DNA from: CAZSDW01 sp964605705
GTDB lineage: Bacteria > Fidelibacterota > UBA2242
Direction: 5' to 3'
Assembly: GCA_964605705.1 (NCBI GenBank)
Contig: CAZSDW010000014.1
Location: 1-64,000 of the forward strand
Length of the DNA stretch: 64,000 bases
Part shown: positions 1 to 9,944 of the stretch, one piece after another
Layout: every line of letters starts with the position of its first letter
Position numbering within the stretch: position 1 is the stretch's first letter
The notes under the pieces: generated by a model
What the model was told of the DNA's origin: nothing
What the model saw: the letters and a program-made list of their open reading frames with translations, nothing else
Databases searched by the model: none
Made by a program: the position numbers and the translations under genes

Positions 1-57
1 GACTTCGACTATAAATTTTGGTTGCAGAAATAGTTGGCATATAAAAAAGATTGATGT

Positions 58-888
58 CTACACTTTCTGACATTTCGGGCAGAGGTGGGTACTTCGTTGC
101 CCGACAATTATTCGTTTGATTTTTGTCTGGCAGCGTGAACAAGCCTGGTCGGTACGATGAAAAACCTTTAGACTTTTCGCATTATTGCCCTGCTGTCGTT
201 CAGTGGAGACAAAGTTTGATTTGCCACTGCCCAGGGAAGTGCCTTGGTTATCGATGCCCTGCTGCAGGACTTTCCGTATTGCGGAATGTAAATCTGACAC
301 CTTTTTCAATGATAATGTTGCTGCGATTTTCAGCGGATGTAGCCGGGCTTCCCACAGGGCTTCATCGACATAAATATTGCCCAGTCCAGCGAGAAAACTT
401 TGATCGAGTAGTAGTGGTTTCAACTGGCGATTTTTCGTTTTCAGCGTTTTTTGAAATTGGGTGATGGTAAAGTCATCACTCAGCGGCTCCGGTCCCAGTT
501 TTCCGAGGATTGAATCGGGATTATCGGTCAGGATCATGCGTCCGAATTTGCGGGTATCATGGAATCGTAAATCCCGGTCGTCATTCAGATGCAGAATAAC
601 ATGCTCGTGCTTACTCCGATTAGTTGCTGTTGATGTAAGATATAGTCGTCCGCTCATGCGCAGGTGAATCAAGAGATGAAGACCACTTTGAAAATCGATG
701 ATAATATACTTTGCCCGGCGCCGGATTTTAGTGATGACTTGTCCGGTAATTGCGGGGATAAAATCACCGGGTTTTAAGACACCGATCGTCTTTTCCCAGA
801 ATATCTCAGCTCCGGTAATTTGTTTACCGATCAGTCCGATGCTGATGAGAGTATTGACGATGGTTTGAACTTCAGGCAGCTCGGGCAT
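58..888 (-). CDS. mutM: Formamidopyrimidine-DNA glycosylase (Fpg/MutM)
   Basis: Base-excision repair glycosylase/AP lyase that removes 8-oxoguanine and formamidopyrimidines from DNA. The 276-residue protein is the usual family length. It begins MPELPEV, which supplies the catalytic N-terminal proline (after Met removal) and Glu. A conserved KRRAKY segment lies near residue 57, and the C-terminal zinc finger has CxxC-x16-CxxC spacing (CSRC...CPKC) with the DNA-binding Arg in GQRS. The start ATG shares one base with the TAA stop of the upstream DUF362 gene (TAATG), so the two are probably translationally coupled. The family call rests on motifs at both ends; there is no sign of damage. Confidence 0.97.
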   Translation of the reverse strand: MPELPEVQTIVNTLISIGLIGKQITGAEIFWEKTIGVLKPGDFIPAITGQVITKIRRRAKYIIIDFQSGLHLLIHLRMSGRLYLTSTATNRSKHEHVILHLNDDRDLRFHDTRKFGRMILTDNPDSILGKLGPEPLSDDFTITQFQKTLKTKNRQLKPLLLDQSFLAGLGNIYVDEALWEARLHPLKIAATLSLKKVSDLHSAIRKVLQQGIDNQGTSLGSGKSNFVSTERQQGNNAKSLKVFHRTDQACSRCQTKIKRIIVGQRSTHLCPKCQKV

Positions 889-2189
889 TATGTTTTAGAT
901 ACCGGTCGGAATTTCAGATTTACTAGCCAGCCTTTGATTTTTTTCAGTGGATAGAGCCCGAAGCCGTCCCAGACCAGGGAAGGACGTACCAGCGGAGCCA
1001 GCAGGAAAAACTTGACCATCATATCCCATACGATGCGTTTGTGGGTCGGCGGACAGCCTTTGATGCGGACAATCCGTTTAGCCTGAATATTGGTTGATGC
1101 CTGGGCGCAATCTCCGATCAGGAGAACGGTTTTATCTTCCACTTTTTCAGAAACTTTCCCAATTACCGCGGTCAGTTTTGGAAACCGTTTTAAGGTCTTA
1201 GGCTTGCGGTCTTTGACCATATGCAGCCAATCCAGTGAAATTCCTTGGCAACCACCGATGCAGTAGGGTGTTCCGCTGATGATCCTGAAGTTGCATTTGA
1301 ACTGGTCAACGGGATAAAAGCCATAATCCAGATCTTTGGTTTTTGCCTGAATTTCTTCGATGGGCAGGTTTCCGGCAATTTCGATTTCGTCAAAGGATTT
1401 GGGACCGTAACCACGGTTTATCGCTTCCCGGATATGGTCGATTTTATGAGGATCGAGATTCAGCATTTTGGCGCAGACCATATCATGAGCGACGGCATTG
1501 GTCGAAATAACCAACACCCCCAGATCGATGCCATGCTGGGTCATCTGGTTGCCGCCGAAAGCGAAGCGGATTCCGTCAGTGACAATCAGGTCGGGATTGG
1601 CAACTTCCAGGACATCAATCATTTTCTTATGAAGGTCCATATTGTGATGATACATGCGCTCTTTGCTGTCGATGGAACCGATATTCAGTTTTAAAGCGCC
1701 GGAATAGGCTTGTGACAAAACATTGGTTTTTAACTTGGGAGCAAATATCAGGAAATCCCGCTCGGCAATTTCACGGTTAATGCGGATACTTTTATGGATT
1801 TTGCCGTTATCCAGACCGACCCGGACCTGCTGGCTTTCTTCCATTGCTTTCAAGCCGACTTTGTATTTTCGGTGCAATTTGCGATAACCGGCGTGCCGAA
1901 AAGCCGTGGATGTGGTGATACCGAGTCCGGATTTTTCTACGATATTGATCTTTTTAATTCCCTGACCTTTTTGAAGAATCGTCCGAATTATTCCTTCGAT
2001 AACTTCGCTGTGGGTATAGGATTCGGTAGCTACTTTCGGGTGTGCCATGACCAGGTTCGGTTTGATGACTACGTTACCGATAATTGGTTTATTAAGCGGT
2101 AATGTTTCGATAGCCCGACTCAGGATGCCCGTGATGACGTCCGGATTATAGTCGGGGCAGGCAGTAATCAATACTTTATAAGCGCTCAT
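888..2189 (-). CDS. DUF362 domain protein
   Basis: Resembles the DUF362 family, often found with ferredoxins but without a settled biochemical role. I chose the ATG at 2189 (433 residues, beginning MSAYKVLITA) because CAGGAG lies just upstream. The frame stays open to 2306, but the extra N-terminus is basic and low in conservation-like features. Cysteines occur in CIGGCQG near residue 310 and in later GDC and GCPP segments, possibly metal ligands. There is no signal peptide, so it is probably cytoplasmic. It shares the 1-nt TAATG overlap with mutM and is divergent from an EFR1-type flavodoxin/ferredoxin gene, which fits a redox context. The function is unknown. Confidence 0.8.
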   Translation of the reverse strand: MSAYKVLITACPDYNPDVITGILSRAIETLPLNKPIIGNVVIKPNLVMAHPKVATESYTHSEVIEGIIRTILQKGQGIKKINIVEKSGLGITTSTAFRHAGYRKLHRKYKVGLKAMEESQQVRVGLDNGKIHKSIRINREIAERDFLIFAPKLKTNVLSQAYSGALKLNIGSIDSKERMYHHNMDLHKKMIDVLEVANPDLIVTDGIRFAFGGNQMTQHGIDLGVLVISTNAVAHDMVCAKMLNLDPHKIDHIREAINRGYGPKSFDEIEIAGNLPIEEIQAKTKDLDYGFYPVDQFKCNFRIISGTPYCIGGCQGISLDWLHMVKDRKPKTLKRFPKLTAVIGKVSEKVEDKTVLLIGDCAQASTNIQAKRIVRIKGCPPTHKRIVWDMMVKFFLLAPLVRPSLVWDGFGLYPLKKIKGWLVNLKFRPVSKT

Positions 2190-2304
2190 TGGGACTCCTG
2201 TATTTTTTGGATAATGGCAAATATACATAATTTTGGGATAGATGAAAATGCCGGAAATCTTTCTTTTCGGCTTTAATGCCAAAAAGCGTATATTTACGAA
2301 AATC

Positions 2305-3399
2305 ATGGCAACCGGAATTATATATCAACGTGTTCAATTTTATGTGTCCAGTGGCACGGGTAATTCGCTGCGAGTTGCAAAATGGATGCAGACAGTCGCG
2401 GATGTCCATGGAGCAGTAACAGACTGCGAGCTTATTGATAAAAAATCTAAGAATACTGACTCAAATGCAGACCTTTTCTGTATAGTAACGCCGACCCATG
2501 GATTCACGGCGCCCTGGAGTGTGATTAAGTTTGCAATTCGATTGCCCAGGGGCAGGATGTCCCATGCGGTAGTCGTCGCGACGCAGGGGCGCTTACAGTT
2601 CAAGCATTTTTTCATTCCCGGGCTGAGTGCTTCCGCAACATTTTTAATCGCCTTGATTCTGGTGATAAAAGGTTACCAGGTTTGTGGTGTGCAGAGTATC
2701 AATATGCCTTCCAACTGGATAGCGCTGCATTCCGGACAGAAGCCGGCGAATATTCTGAAAATAATAGACCAAGCTCAAAAACCGAGTGAATTATTTATCG
2801 GGAAAATTCTCTCCGGCAGACGCAGCTGGTTTACGGTACTAAACGCTGTTGAATTTATATTAGGGATTCCGTTGATACCGATCAGCATTGGATACATGAT
2901 TTATGGCAAAGCAGGACTGGCGAAGCTGTTTTTTACGAATCGGCGATGTAATAGTTGCGGCATTTGCGCGGAATATTGCCCGAATGGGGCGATAAAAATG
3001 AAAGGCAATCGCCATCAATATCCTTTCTGGACGTTTCATTGTGAGAGCTGTATGCGCTGTATGGCATTCTGTCCGGAGAAAGCGATTGAAGTTCACCAGC
3101 CTCTGGCATACGTAATGTTTCGATTGACATTGCTGACTTCGTTTTTCTTTCTAATCAGAACAATAAATTCACATCTGGGACTCGAGTTTACTATTAAAGA
3201 TTCTTTTGGACTTAGGATTGTCCATTACGGGTATTATTTAACTGCCTGGTTTTTATTCTCGGAAATTCTCTATTGGCTCACCCGAATCCCGGTTGTCAAT
3301 CGGTTATTGCATTATACAACGTTGACTGCTCTGTACCGCAGATACCGGGAACCAAAGATCCAGTTAAAAGATTTTAAAATTAACAGTATAAGGAAGTGA
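2305..3399 (+). CDS. EFR1-family flavodoxin/ferredoxin protein
   Basis: Predicted electron-transfer protein with an N-terminal flavodoxin-like FMN domain (SSGTGNSLRVAKWM, then VTPTHGFTAPW) and a C-terminal 2[4Fe-4S] ferredoxin segment. The clusters are bound by CNSCGICAEYCP and CESCMRCMAFCP. After the ferredoxin there are two hydrophobic stretches (around LTLLTSFFFLI and YYLTAWFLFSEIL), so it may be membrane attached. The start is uncertain: ATGs at 2242, 2248 and 2305 are in frame and none has a strong Shine-Dalgarno. I prefer 2305 because the flavodoxin motif normally sits at the very N-terminus. It ends 3 nt before pgi. Partner and substrate are unknown. Confidence 0.85.
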   Translation: MATGIIYQRVQFYVSSGTGNSLRVAKWMQTVADVHGAVTDCELIDKKSKNTDSNADLFCIVTPTHGFTAPWSVIKFAIRLPRGRMSHAVVVATQGRLQFKHFFIPGLSASATFLIALILVIKGYQVCGVQSINMPSNWIALHSGQKPANILKIIDQAQKPSELFIGKILSGRRSWFTVLNAVEFILGIPLIPISIGYMIYGKAGLAKLFFTNRRCNSCGICAEYCPNGAIKMKGNRHQYPFWTFHCESCMRCMAFCPEKAIEVHQPLAYVMFRLTLLTSFFFLIRTINSHLGLEFTIKDSFGLRIVHYGYYLTAWFLFSEILYWLTRIPVVNRLLHYTTLTALYRRYREPKIQLKDFKINSIRK

Positions 3400-3402
3400 T
3401 AC

Positions 3403-5055
3403 ATGCTGGCTAAAATCAACCCAACAACGACAAAAGCCTGGAAACTGCTGAGGCGGCATCAGCATCGGATGCAAAAAGTTCAAATCAAGGACTTGTTCAT
3501 CGAAGATAAAAACCGGTTTGATCATTGTTCAATACAATTTGAGGATATTCTGGTCGATTACTCAAAGCATATCATTACCGATGAAACTATTGCTCTTCTC
3601 ACTCAGCTTGCGGAAGAAACCAGACTGAAAGATGCGATTAATCAAATGTTTTCCGGCGCGCATATTAATGCGACTGAAAATCGCGCGGTTTTGCATACAG
3701 CCCTTCGCAATCAATCAGAGTTTCCGGTATATGTCGATGGGAAAAACATCATGCCCGAAGTGAAAAAGGTACTTGCACAAATGGAGACCTTTTCAAATAA
3801 GGTCATATCCGGAGACTGGAAGGGATATACCAATAAGCGAATCACTGATATTGTCAATATCGGGATTGGCGGCTCAGATCTCGGTCCGGTTATGGTAACC
3901 GAAGCATTGAAACCGTACGCTGATAAAAATATTACACCACATTTTATTTCCAATGTCGATGGTTCCCATTTGGCAGAAACATTAAAAAAAGTCAATCCGG
4001 AAACAACGCTGTTTATCATTGTGTCAAAAACCTTCACGACCCAGGAGACCATGACCAACGCTAACAGCGCCAAAGAATGGTTAATCAAACATAGTAAAGA
4101 TGAAGCGGCTATTAAAAAGCATTTCGTGGCAGTATCTACCAACAGTTTTGCAGTGATCCGATTCGGCATTGACGAACAAAATATGTTTCGGTTTTGGGAT
4201 TGGGTTGGTGGGCGCTATTCACTCTGGTCAGCCGTCGGGTTGTCGATTGCATGTTCGATTGGCTATGGTAATTTTCACGCTTTACTGGAAGGCGCCCATG
4301 CCATGGACCGGCATTTTGCCCAGGCTGATTTAAACAAAAACATACCAGTAATTCTAGCCTTGCTGGGAATCTGGTACCGGAATTTTTTGGGGGCATCGTC
4401 GCAGGCAATTTTGCCATATGATCAGTATCTCCACCGTTTTCCGGCGTATTTGCAACAGGCGGACATGGAAAGCAATGGAAAATATATCGATCGAAATGGA
4501 AAACCGGTTGACTATCAAACGGGACCGATTATCTGGGGTGAACCCGGCACAAATGGTCAACATGCGTTTTACCAATTGATTCATCAGGGGACGCAACTGA
4601 TTCCCTGTGATTTTCTGGCGGCGGCTCAATCCCATAATGATATTGGCGATCACCACTGGAAACTGCTGGCAAATTTCTTTGCCCAGACCGAAGCGCTGAT
4701 GAACGGTAAAAACGAGGAGGAAGTCAGCAAGGAATTAACAGCTGAGGGACTTTCTGAAGAAGAAATTAAACAATTACTGCCATTCAAGGTTTTTTCTGGT
4801 AACAAACCAAGCACTTCAATACTCTATAAGAAATTGACACCACGGGTATTGGGATCTTTGATTGTGATGTATGAACATAAAATTTTTATCCAGGGTGTTA
4901 TCTGGAATATATTCAGTTTTGATCAATGGGGAGTTGAATTGGGGAAACAGTTAGCGAAAAAGATTTTGCAGGAACTCGAATCTGATGCCGATATAAATTC
5001 CCATGATTCGTCAACAAATGGGCTGATTAATAAATATAGAGACATGCGAAAATAA
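3403..5055 (+). CDS. pgi: Glucose-6-phosphate isomerase
   Basis: Interconverts glucose-6-phosphate and fructose-6-phosphate in glycolysis and gluconeogenesis in the cytoplasm. At 550 residues it is the length of the long E. coli-type enzyme. The sugar-phosphate loop VSKTFTTQETMTNA and the C-terminal signature GVIWNIFSFDQWGVELGK are intact, as are NIGIGGSDLGP and GEPGTNGQHAF, which line the active site. The ATG at 3403 follows AAGGAAGTG and starts 3 nt after the stop of the preceding ferredoxin gene. A ZIP transporter gene follows after 13 nt, so these three genes are probably co-transcribed. Confidence 0.97.
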   Translation: MLAKINPTTTKAWKLLRRHQHRMQKVQIKDLFIEDKNRFDHCSIQFEDILVDYSKHIITDETIALLTQLAEETRLKDAINQMFSGAHINATENRAVLHTALRNQSEFPVYVDGKNIMPEVKKVLAQMETFSNKVISGDWKGYTNKRITDIVNIGIGGSDLGPVMVTEALKPYADKNITPHFISNVDGSHLAETLKKVNPETTLFIIVSKTFTTQETMTNANSAKEWLIKHSKDEAAIKKHFVAVSTNSFAVIRFGIDEQNMFRFWDWVGGRYSLWSAVGLSIACSIGYGNFHALLEGAHAMDRHFAQADLNKNIPVILALLGIWYRNFLGASSQAILPYDQYLHRFPAYLQQADMESNGKYIDRNGKPVDYQTGPIIWGEPGTNGQHAFYQLIHQGTQLIPCDFLAAAQSHNDIGDHHWKLLANFFAQTEALMNGKNEEEVSKELTAEGLSEEEIKQLLPFKVFSGNKPSTSILYKKLTPRVLGSLIVMYEHKIFIQGVIWNIFSFDQWGVELGKQLAKKILQELESDADINSHDSSTNGLINKYRDMRK

Positions 5056-5068
5056 CGAGAGGGAAAAG

Positions 5069-5881
5069 ATGGTCGAATGGTTTAAAACGTTAAATCCTGT
5101 CATACAGGCGTTACTGGCGACCTGTTTTACCTGGGGTGTAACCGCAGCGGGCGCGGCAGTAGTGTTTTTCTTTAAAGAGATTAACCGGCGGATACTTGAT
5201 GGTATGCTGGGATTTGCGGCTGGGATTATGATTGCGGCTAGTTTCTGGTCATTGCTGGCACCAGCAATTGAGATGACCGAACAGGCTGGCGGGATTGCCT
5301 GGATTCCGGCAGTCATCGGTTTTTTATTGGGTGGTGTTTTTCTGCGAATTGTCGATATGCTGCTGCCCCATCTGCATATCGGCTTTCCAGATGAGCAGGT
5401 GGAAGGTATCAAAACCCAGTGGCAACGCAGTGTCCTTCTGGTTTTAGCGATTACACTCCATAATTTCCCTGAGGGTTTAGCCGTCGGCGTGGCGTTTGGT
5501 GCCCTGGGGGCAAATCTTCCGTCAGCGACATTGGCGGGAGCGGTGGCACTTGCAATAGGTATTGGTATCCAGAATTTTCCGGAGGGAACCGCTGTTTCGG
5601 TTCCGCTCCGACGAGAAGGATTGTCCCGCTTTAAAAGTTTCTGGTACGGTCAGCTATCGGGAATTGTTGAACCAATCGCCGGTGTGATCGGTGCTGCCGC
5701 GGTTTTACTGATGAAACCGATTTTGCCCTACGCGCTGTCCTTTGCTGCCGGCGCCATGATTTATGTCGTTGTTGAAGAGTTGATCCCGGAGTCCCAGCTG
5801 GAATCGAACAGCGATGTTGCCACTTCCGGGGCAATGATTGGATTTGCGGTAATGATGCTTCTGGATGTGGCGTTAGGATAA
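5069..5881 (+). CDS. ZIP-family metal transporter
   Basis: Inner-membrane divalent metal (Zn2+/Fe2+) importer of the ZIP family, similar in plan to E. coli ZupT. The 270 residues form about eight hydrophobic segments. The two signature metal-binding helices are clear: HNFPEGLAVGV (TM4) and QNFPEGTAVSVP (TM5). His-rich loop residues appear as LLPHLHIG. A GAGAGGGAAAAG ribosome site precedes the ATG. It follows pgi by 13 nt and is probably the last gene of that transcript. Metal preference cannot be read from the sequence. Confidence 0.92.
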   Translation: MVEWFKTLNPVIQALLATCFTWGVTAAGAAVVFFFKEINRRILDGMLGFAAGIMIAASFWSLLAPAIEMTEQAGGIAWIPAVIGFLLGGVFLRIVDMLLPHLHIGFPDEQVEGIKTQWQRSVLLVLAITLHNFPEGLAVGVAFGALGANLPSATLAGAVALAIGIGIQNFPEGTAVSVPLRREGLSRFKSFWYGQLSGIVEPIAGVIGAAAVLLMKPILPYALSFAAGAMIYVVVEELIPESQLESNSDVATSGAMIGFAVMMLLDVALG

Positions 5882-6216
5882 TAACTCACAGGTTGAATTC
5901 CCGGAACTGTCAAATTATTTACGTATCGATCTTATCGCAGATTTGATCCTTTTTATTCCGTAATCCAGATCACAAATCAAATCAACCGGAGCATTCACGT
6001 GTTAGATATCACAGTGATTCCTATTGTATTATGATATATTTTTACCAGTTATGGTTCGAAAAGATAATATAAAAGTTACATTTTGGTTTCAGCAAAATGG
6101 CATTTATATATCTGGGTGTTGCAAATATAAAAGTGATGATATATATTAAACCTAATTACTATCATGCAAATCAAATCGGAAAAGAAAAATAAACCAACAC
6201 AGCAAGGGAGGCAGTT
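5882..6216. other. AT-rich intergenic region before the 6.2-kb cargo gene
   Basis: 335 bp with no convincing open frame or RNA gene. It is markedly more AT-rich than its flanks and probably carries the promoter of the downstream exported-protein gene. An 8-bp inverted repeat GATTTGAT (5940-5947) / ATCAAATC (5976-5983) lies in the first third. An 11-bp direct repeat CAAATCAAATC occurs at 5973-5983 and 6167-6177. No strong Rho-independent terminator follows the ZIP gene. Confidence 0.5.
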
Positions 6217-9200
6217 ATGAAAAAGCTTATTACATTTTTCCTTGTAATTACATTGATCAGCACGTTTGTTTTTGCCGAAAACAACAATCAGGCAATCAAA
6301 CGGGTTCAGTGGAGTCGTATGATGGCTACAACGAATCCCCATTCTGAATCGATGGGGACAAAAGTGGAAGCCATGAATCGAATCGATTCGAAGCAAAATC
6401 GTCTGGATATGATTCAAAAACGTATGAGAGCGGCTGACCATTATAATGCTCAGCAAAAAACTCATCAGCAGATTCAGTTGCTGAAAAATAATGGTTTCAA
6501 AGTCGTCGATCAATCAAAGAGTAAGCTGTCGTTACCATCGACAGATGTTGTCATGGCGCTTGATACCATGAAATTGATTGCAGGTATTCCGGATACTATA
6601 TCCTATATTGCCGGAGATCAATTTGTCCTGCAGCTATTTTCAGATGATGTTGTAGTTGTTGAATTTTGGATTGATGATGGGGACAGTGTCCTAACTCCCA
6701 GCGATATGAAGGCTGAGTTTGACACGGATGGTGAAGAAGTTCAAGTCTGGGACGGCATTGAATTTGACGAGTCGCCGCCGGGAGACGGTATTTTTCAGGT
6801 GACAATCAGTTCTGGAAATATCGGTAGTGAAGGACCCGATGCGTTTTTTGGATTGCAGAATGCCATTGTCTTTATTAAAGCCTGGGAAGTCAATAATTCC
6901 GGTACGTTTGAAGGGATGGCTCTGGTTGGTGCTCCGGATGAAAATACCAGTATCGAGGGAACTGTCATGGTGGATGATCTGGCACCGATTCCGGCTGCGA
7001 ACGTCATAGTGTACGCTTTTCAATTTCCTGATTCGAGTTCAGGTGGCTCCGGAGGCGATTGGATGCCGCAAATCGGTTTTGTGACATTGACCGATGAATT
7101 TGGTTACTATCGGATTGAAATACCGGATATGTATCGTGGTCTATATTTTATTGGTATTGCCGATGTCTGGTATATGTATCCAGGTTATTTTCCGAATCCG
7201 CCTCAGTTTGAGATGCCGATCATGGGTGATATTCCTAATGTTGACTTTCTGTTGATTGCTGCCAAAGAAAAAATCTTTGGAACGGTACTCGATGATGCCG
7301 GCAGTCCGGTTGCCGGAATCAATATCTGGGCTTGGAGTGATTTCGGAGATTTCAACGCGGTGACTGATGCAACGGGTTATTATGAAATTCCCGCCATGCC
7401 GGGCTGGTGGTCCGTGGAACTTGCTTATGAAGATATTTATGGAAATTATATGTTTCCCTGGTCACAGCATCTGGAAGTTTTTGAAAACGGTAATCATCCG
7501 GTCAACTTTACTCTTTTCAACTTTGATGCTTCTTTTACCGGAAATGTCAGTACCAGTGATGGTACACCCTTAGAGAATGTCGAAGTCCATGCAGATGTCT
7601 GGCTGGGTGCTGAGAGCGGCTATTTCAATATGACATACACGGATGCATCCGGTGATTATAATCTTCCGGTATCGACGGCGCTTCAGCAGGTTCCATATCC
7701 TAATGATTGGGGAGGGATAGATACATCGAGATACTGGGTGAGTGCCTGGTGCGAAGAAGCCCTTCTGACTCCCGATGGTTATGGCGATCAGTATGCCCCG
7801 GCGAGTGGACTTGACTTTGTTGCGGTTATATCCGATGCGGTGCTCAGTGGTACTGTATATGATGCCGGCACAAATTCACCCCTTTTCGATGCTCAAATTT
7901 ATGCATGGCAGGAAGATACTGGATTGCAGTACTGGAACTGTACGAATGATAGTGGATACTTTGAATTGCCACTAGTAGGTGGTCCCTATCCTGGTAAAAT
8001 ATGGCAGATTGAGGTTTATTGGCCAGGGGAAGGGATGCCATCTGTCAGAGATACTTTTTACGTGATCTCCGGTAACAATTATGCCAAAGATTATTATATC
8101 AATCCTCCGGTTACCGAGGGTAAGATAAATGGATATGTTTATAATGAGGACGGTTACGGTATTTCGGGTGCAAGAGTTGAGATCTATGGTCCTGAATATT
8201 ATGAATTATATACCGATCAAAACGGATATTTCATCGTTGAACATATATCGTTTGGCTGGTACGATGCGACTGCATATGTTGATGGTTATTCTCCCTATGA
8301 TATCCATGGTATCTGGGTTGGAGACAGCCCGGTTTATCTGGAATTCTGGATGGGTTCGATCGTTGGTAATATAAACGTCAACGGTAATGTACTCGATGCC
8401 AATGATGTACCGATTAAAAATGCATTGTTAATGATATTCAACTGGGATTATTACGAACCGTTTATGCTGTTTACCGATGATAACGGGTTCTTTGACGTAA
8501 TGGTTAAGCCAGGCTGGTATGATTTTCAGGTAGGTGCAAATGGTTTTAGTCCAATCAGTGAAGGTCTTGATATACAATCAGATACGACCATTACCTATAA
8601 ACTGAACGCAATAGTCATTCCCGATACTTTAGAGGGAAATGTGGTTGATGATATGGAGAATGCGTTACGGAAAGTCTTTGTCTATATGGAAAAATACAAC
8701 AGTAATAATGATAAAGTGGAGTATATGGGATATACCTATACTGACCAATTTGGTCATTATAAAATTGCCTTGCCCCATGGCTATATCAATGCTTCGTACA
8801 ATAAAGCCGGATTCAATCCTGAATGGCGCGGATTCGATTTCCCTGGTGAAAAACCCGAAGAAACTCTGGTGATGTGGCCGGAAATGCATGTCTTTGGTCC
8901 GCAGCTAATCGATGTTTTGGATGTTCCTGAAGATCATGGTAAAAAGGTGCGCCTGACCTGGAAACGGGCGGAAGGTTTACAAGGTGCCGTTAAGGAGTAT
9001 CAGATCTGGCGGGCAATTGAGCCGTTTAGTGGACCACAGCCAGGTACTGAAGGTCCGTTTTCATGGGATTTTGTAACGACTGTACCTGTATATCCGGATA
9101 TAGATCACTATAATGTCGTTGTGCCGACACTATATGATAAAGTCGGCGATAATATTCACTGGACAGGCTTCTTGATTGTGGCAACCGGTTGGGATAACTG

Positions 9201-9825
9201 GTCATACTGGAATTCCAATCTTCTGGCAGGCTGGTCTGAAGATAACCTGCCACCGTCAGCGCCGGGAGCATTAACAGCGTCCAGTTCGGGAATGACAGTT
9301 GAGCTGCAGTGGGAAGCGGTGACGAGTGAAAAGGTCAAATATTACACGGTTTACCGTAAAACCGGTGCCACTGATTTTGCCCTTCTTGGGTATGCCACAA
9401 CAGCCGAATATGTGGATGATGCCATTACTCAATCGGAAGTCTATACCTATACTGTTACGGCGACGGATTTTGGCTTGAATGAGTCGGAAAGATCGGAATC
9501 CTTTACCGTATCGCTGCTGGCAATTGACGAGGCAAAAGCTTTGCCGAAGGAATTCGCCCTGAATCCGAATTATCCAAATCCGTTTAATCCGGAAACGACG
9601 ATTGAGTTTGCCCTGCCAAGAGACAGCAAGGTGACATTGACGATCTATAATCTGAATGGTCAGCTGGTTCGTCAGCTGGTCAGCAACTCCTATAAAGCCG
9701 GTTATCAGAGAGTGATCTGGAATGGTCGTGATTATTCCGGAAACGCGGTTGGAAGCGGTGTTTATATTTACACCCTGAAAGCAGGCGATTTTTCACAAAC
9801 CCGGAAGATGATCTTAATGCGATAA
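6217..9825 (+). CDS. Exported multidomain protein with type IX sorting domain
   Basis: A 1202-residue extracellular or surface protein. A signal peptide (about residues 1-20, ending VFA) is followed by an unidentified region. A string of carboxypeptidase-regulatory-like/CnaB-type beta-sandwich modules then covers roughly residues 245-890 and is recognisable by repeats of the form G(T/N)V.DD.G.P......V.A ending in G.Y.I/L. Two fibronectin type III-like modules follow (starting near PPSAPGALTASS for the second). The C-terminal 94 residues form a type IX secretion sorting domain (NPNYPNPFNPETTIEFALP ... QTRKMILMR). AAGGGAGG precedes the ATG. No catalytic domain is recognised, so a structural, adhesive or carbohydrate-binding role is inference. 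A strong terminator follows. Confidence 0.88.
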   Translation: MKKLITFFLVITLISTFVFAENNNQAIKRVQWSRMMATTNPHSESMGTKVEAMNRIDSKQNRLDMIQKRMRAADHYNAQQKTHQQIQLLKNNGFKVVDQSKSKLSLPSTDVVMALDTMKLIAGIPDTISYIAGDQFVLQLFSDDVVVVEFWIDDGDSVLTPSDMKAEFDTDGEEVQVWDGIEFDESPPGDGIFQVTISSGNIGSEGPDAFFGLQNAIVFIKAWEVNNSGTFEGMALVGAPDENTSIEGTVMVDDLAPIPAANVIVYAFQFPDSSSGGSGGDWMPQIGFVTLTDEFGYYRIEIPDMYRGLYFIGIADVWYMYPGYFPNPPQFEMPIMGDIPNVDFLLIAAKEKIFGTVLDDAGSPVAGINIWAWSDFGDFNAVTDATGYYEIPAMPGWWSVELAYEDIYGNYMFPWSQHLEVFENGNHPVNFTLFNFDASFTGNVSTSDGTPLENVEVHADVWLGAESGYFNMTYTDASGDYNLPVSTALQQVPYPNDWGGIDTSRYWVSAWCEEALLTPDGYGDQYAPASGLDFVAVISDAVLSGTVYDAGTNSPLFDAQIYAWQEDTGLQYWNCTNDSGYFELPLVGGPYPGKIWQIEVYWPGEGMPSVRDTFYVISGNNYAKDYYINPPVTEGKINGYVYNEDGYGISGARVEIYGPEYYELYTDQNGYFIVEHISFGWYDATAYVDGYSPYDIHGIWVGDSPVYLEFWMGSIVGNINVNGNVLDANDVPIKNALLMIFNWDYYEPFMLFTDDNGFFDVMVKPGWYDFQVGANGFSPISEGLDIQSDTTITYKLNAIVIPDTLEGNVVDDMENALRKVFVYMEKYNSNNDKVEYMGYTYTDQFGHYKIALPHGYINASYNKAGFNPEWRGFDFPGEKPEETLVMWPEMHVFGPQLIDVLDVPEDHGKKVRLTWKRAEGLQGAVKEYQIWRAIEPFSGPQPGTEGPFSWDFVTTVPVYPDIDHYNVVVPTLYDKVGDNIHWTGFLIVATGWDNWSYWNSNLLAGWSEDNLPPSAPGALTASSSGMTVELQWEAVTSEKVKYYTVYRKTGATDFALLGYATTAEYVDDAITQSEVYTYTVTATDFGLNESERSESFTVSLLAIDEAKALPKEFALNPNYPNPFNPETTIEFALPRDSKVTLTIYNLNGQLVRQLVSNSYKAGYQRVIWNGRDYSGNAVGSGVYIYTLKAGDFSQTRKMILMR

Positions 9826-9845
9826 CTATTGCAGAGCTGTAATGT

Positions 9846-9873
9846 AAGGGGTGGATTCGTCCACCCCTTTTTC
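9846..9873 (+). terminator. Rho-independent terminator
   Basis: Perfect 8-bp stem GGGGTGGA / TCCACCCC with a TTCG tetraloop, flanked by AA on the left and a long T-rich run (TTTTTCTTTTT) on the right. It lies 20 nt after the stop of the 1202-residue cargo gene. Confidence 0.95.
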
Positions 9874-9944
9874 TTTTTAAAGGAGTTGACTGTTGAAAAT
9901 AATTACTTTACTATTTCGGTGTGATTCATTAATCTAACGACGTT

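Noticed and set aside
1..57. Left edge sequence
   Set aside because: 57 nt downstream of mutM with no readable gene end or hairpin.
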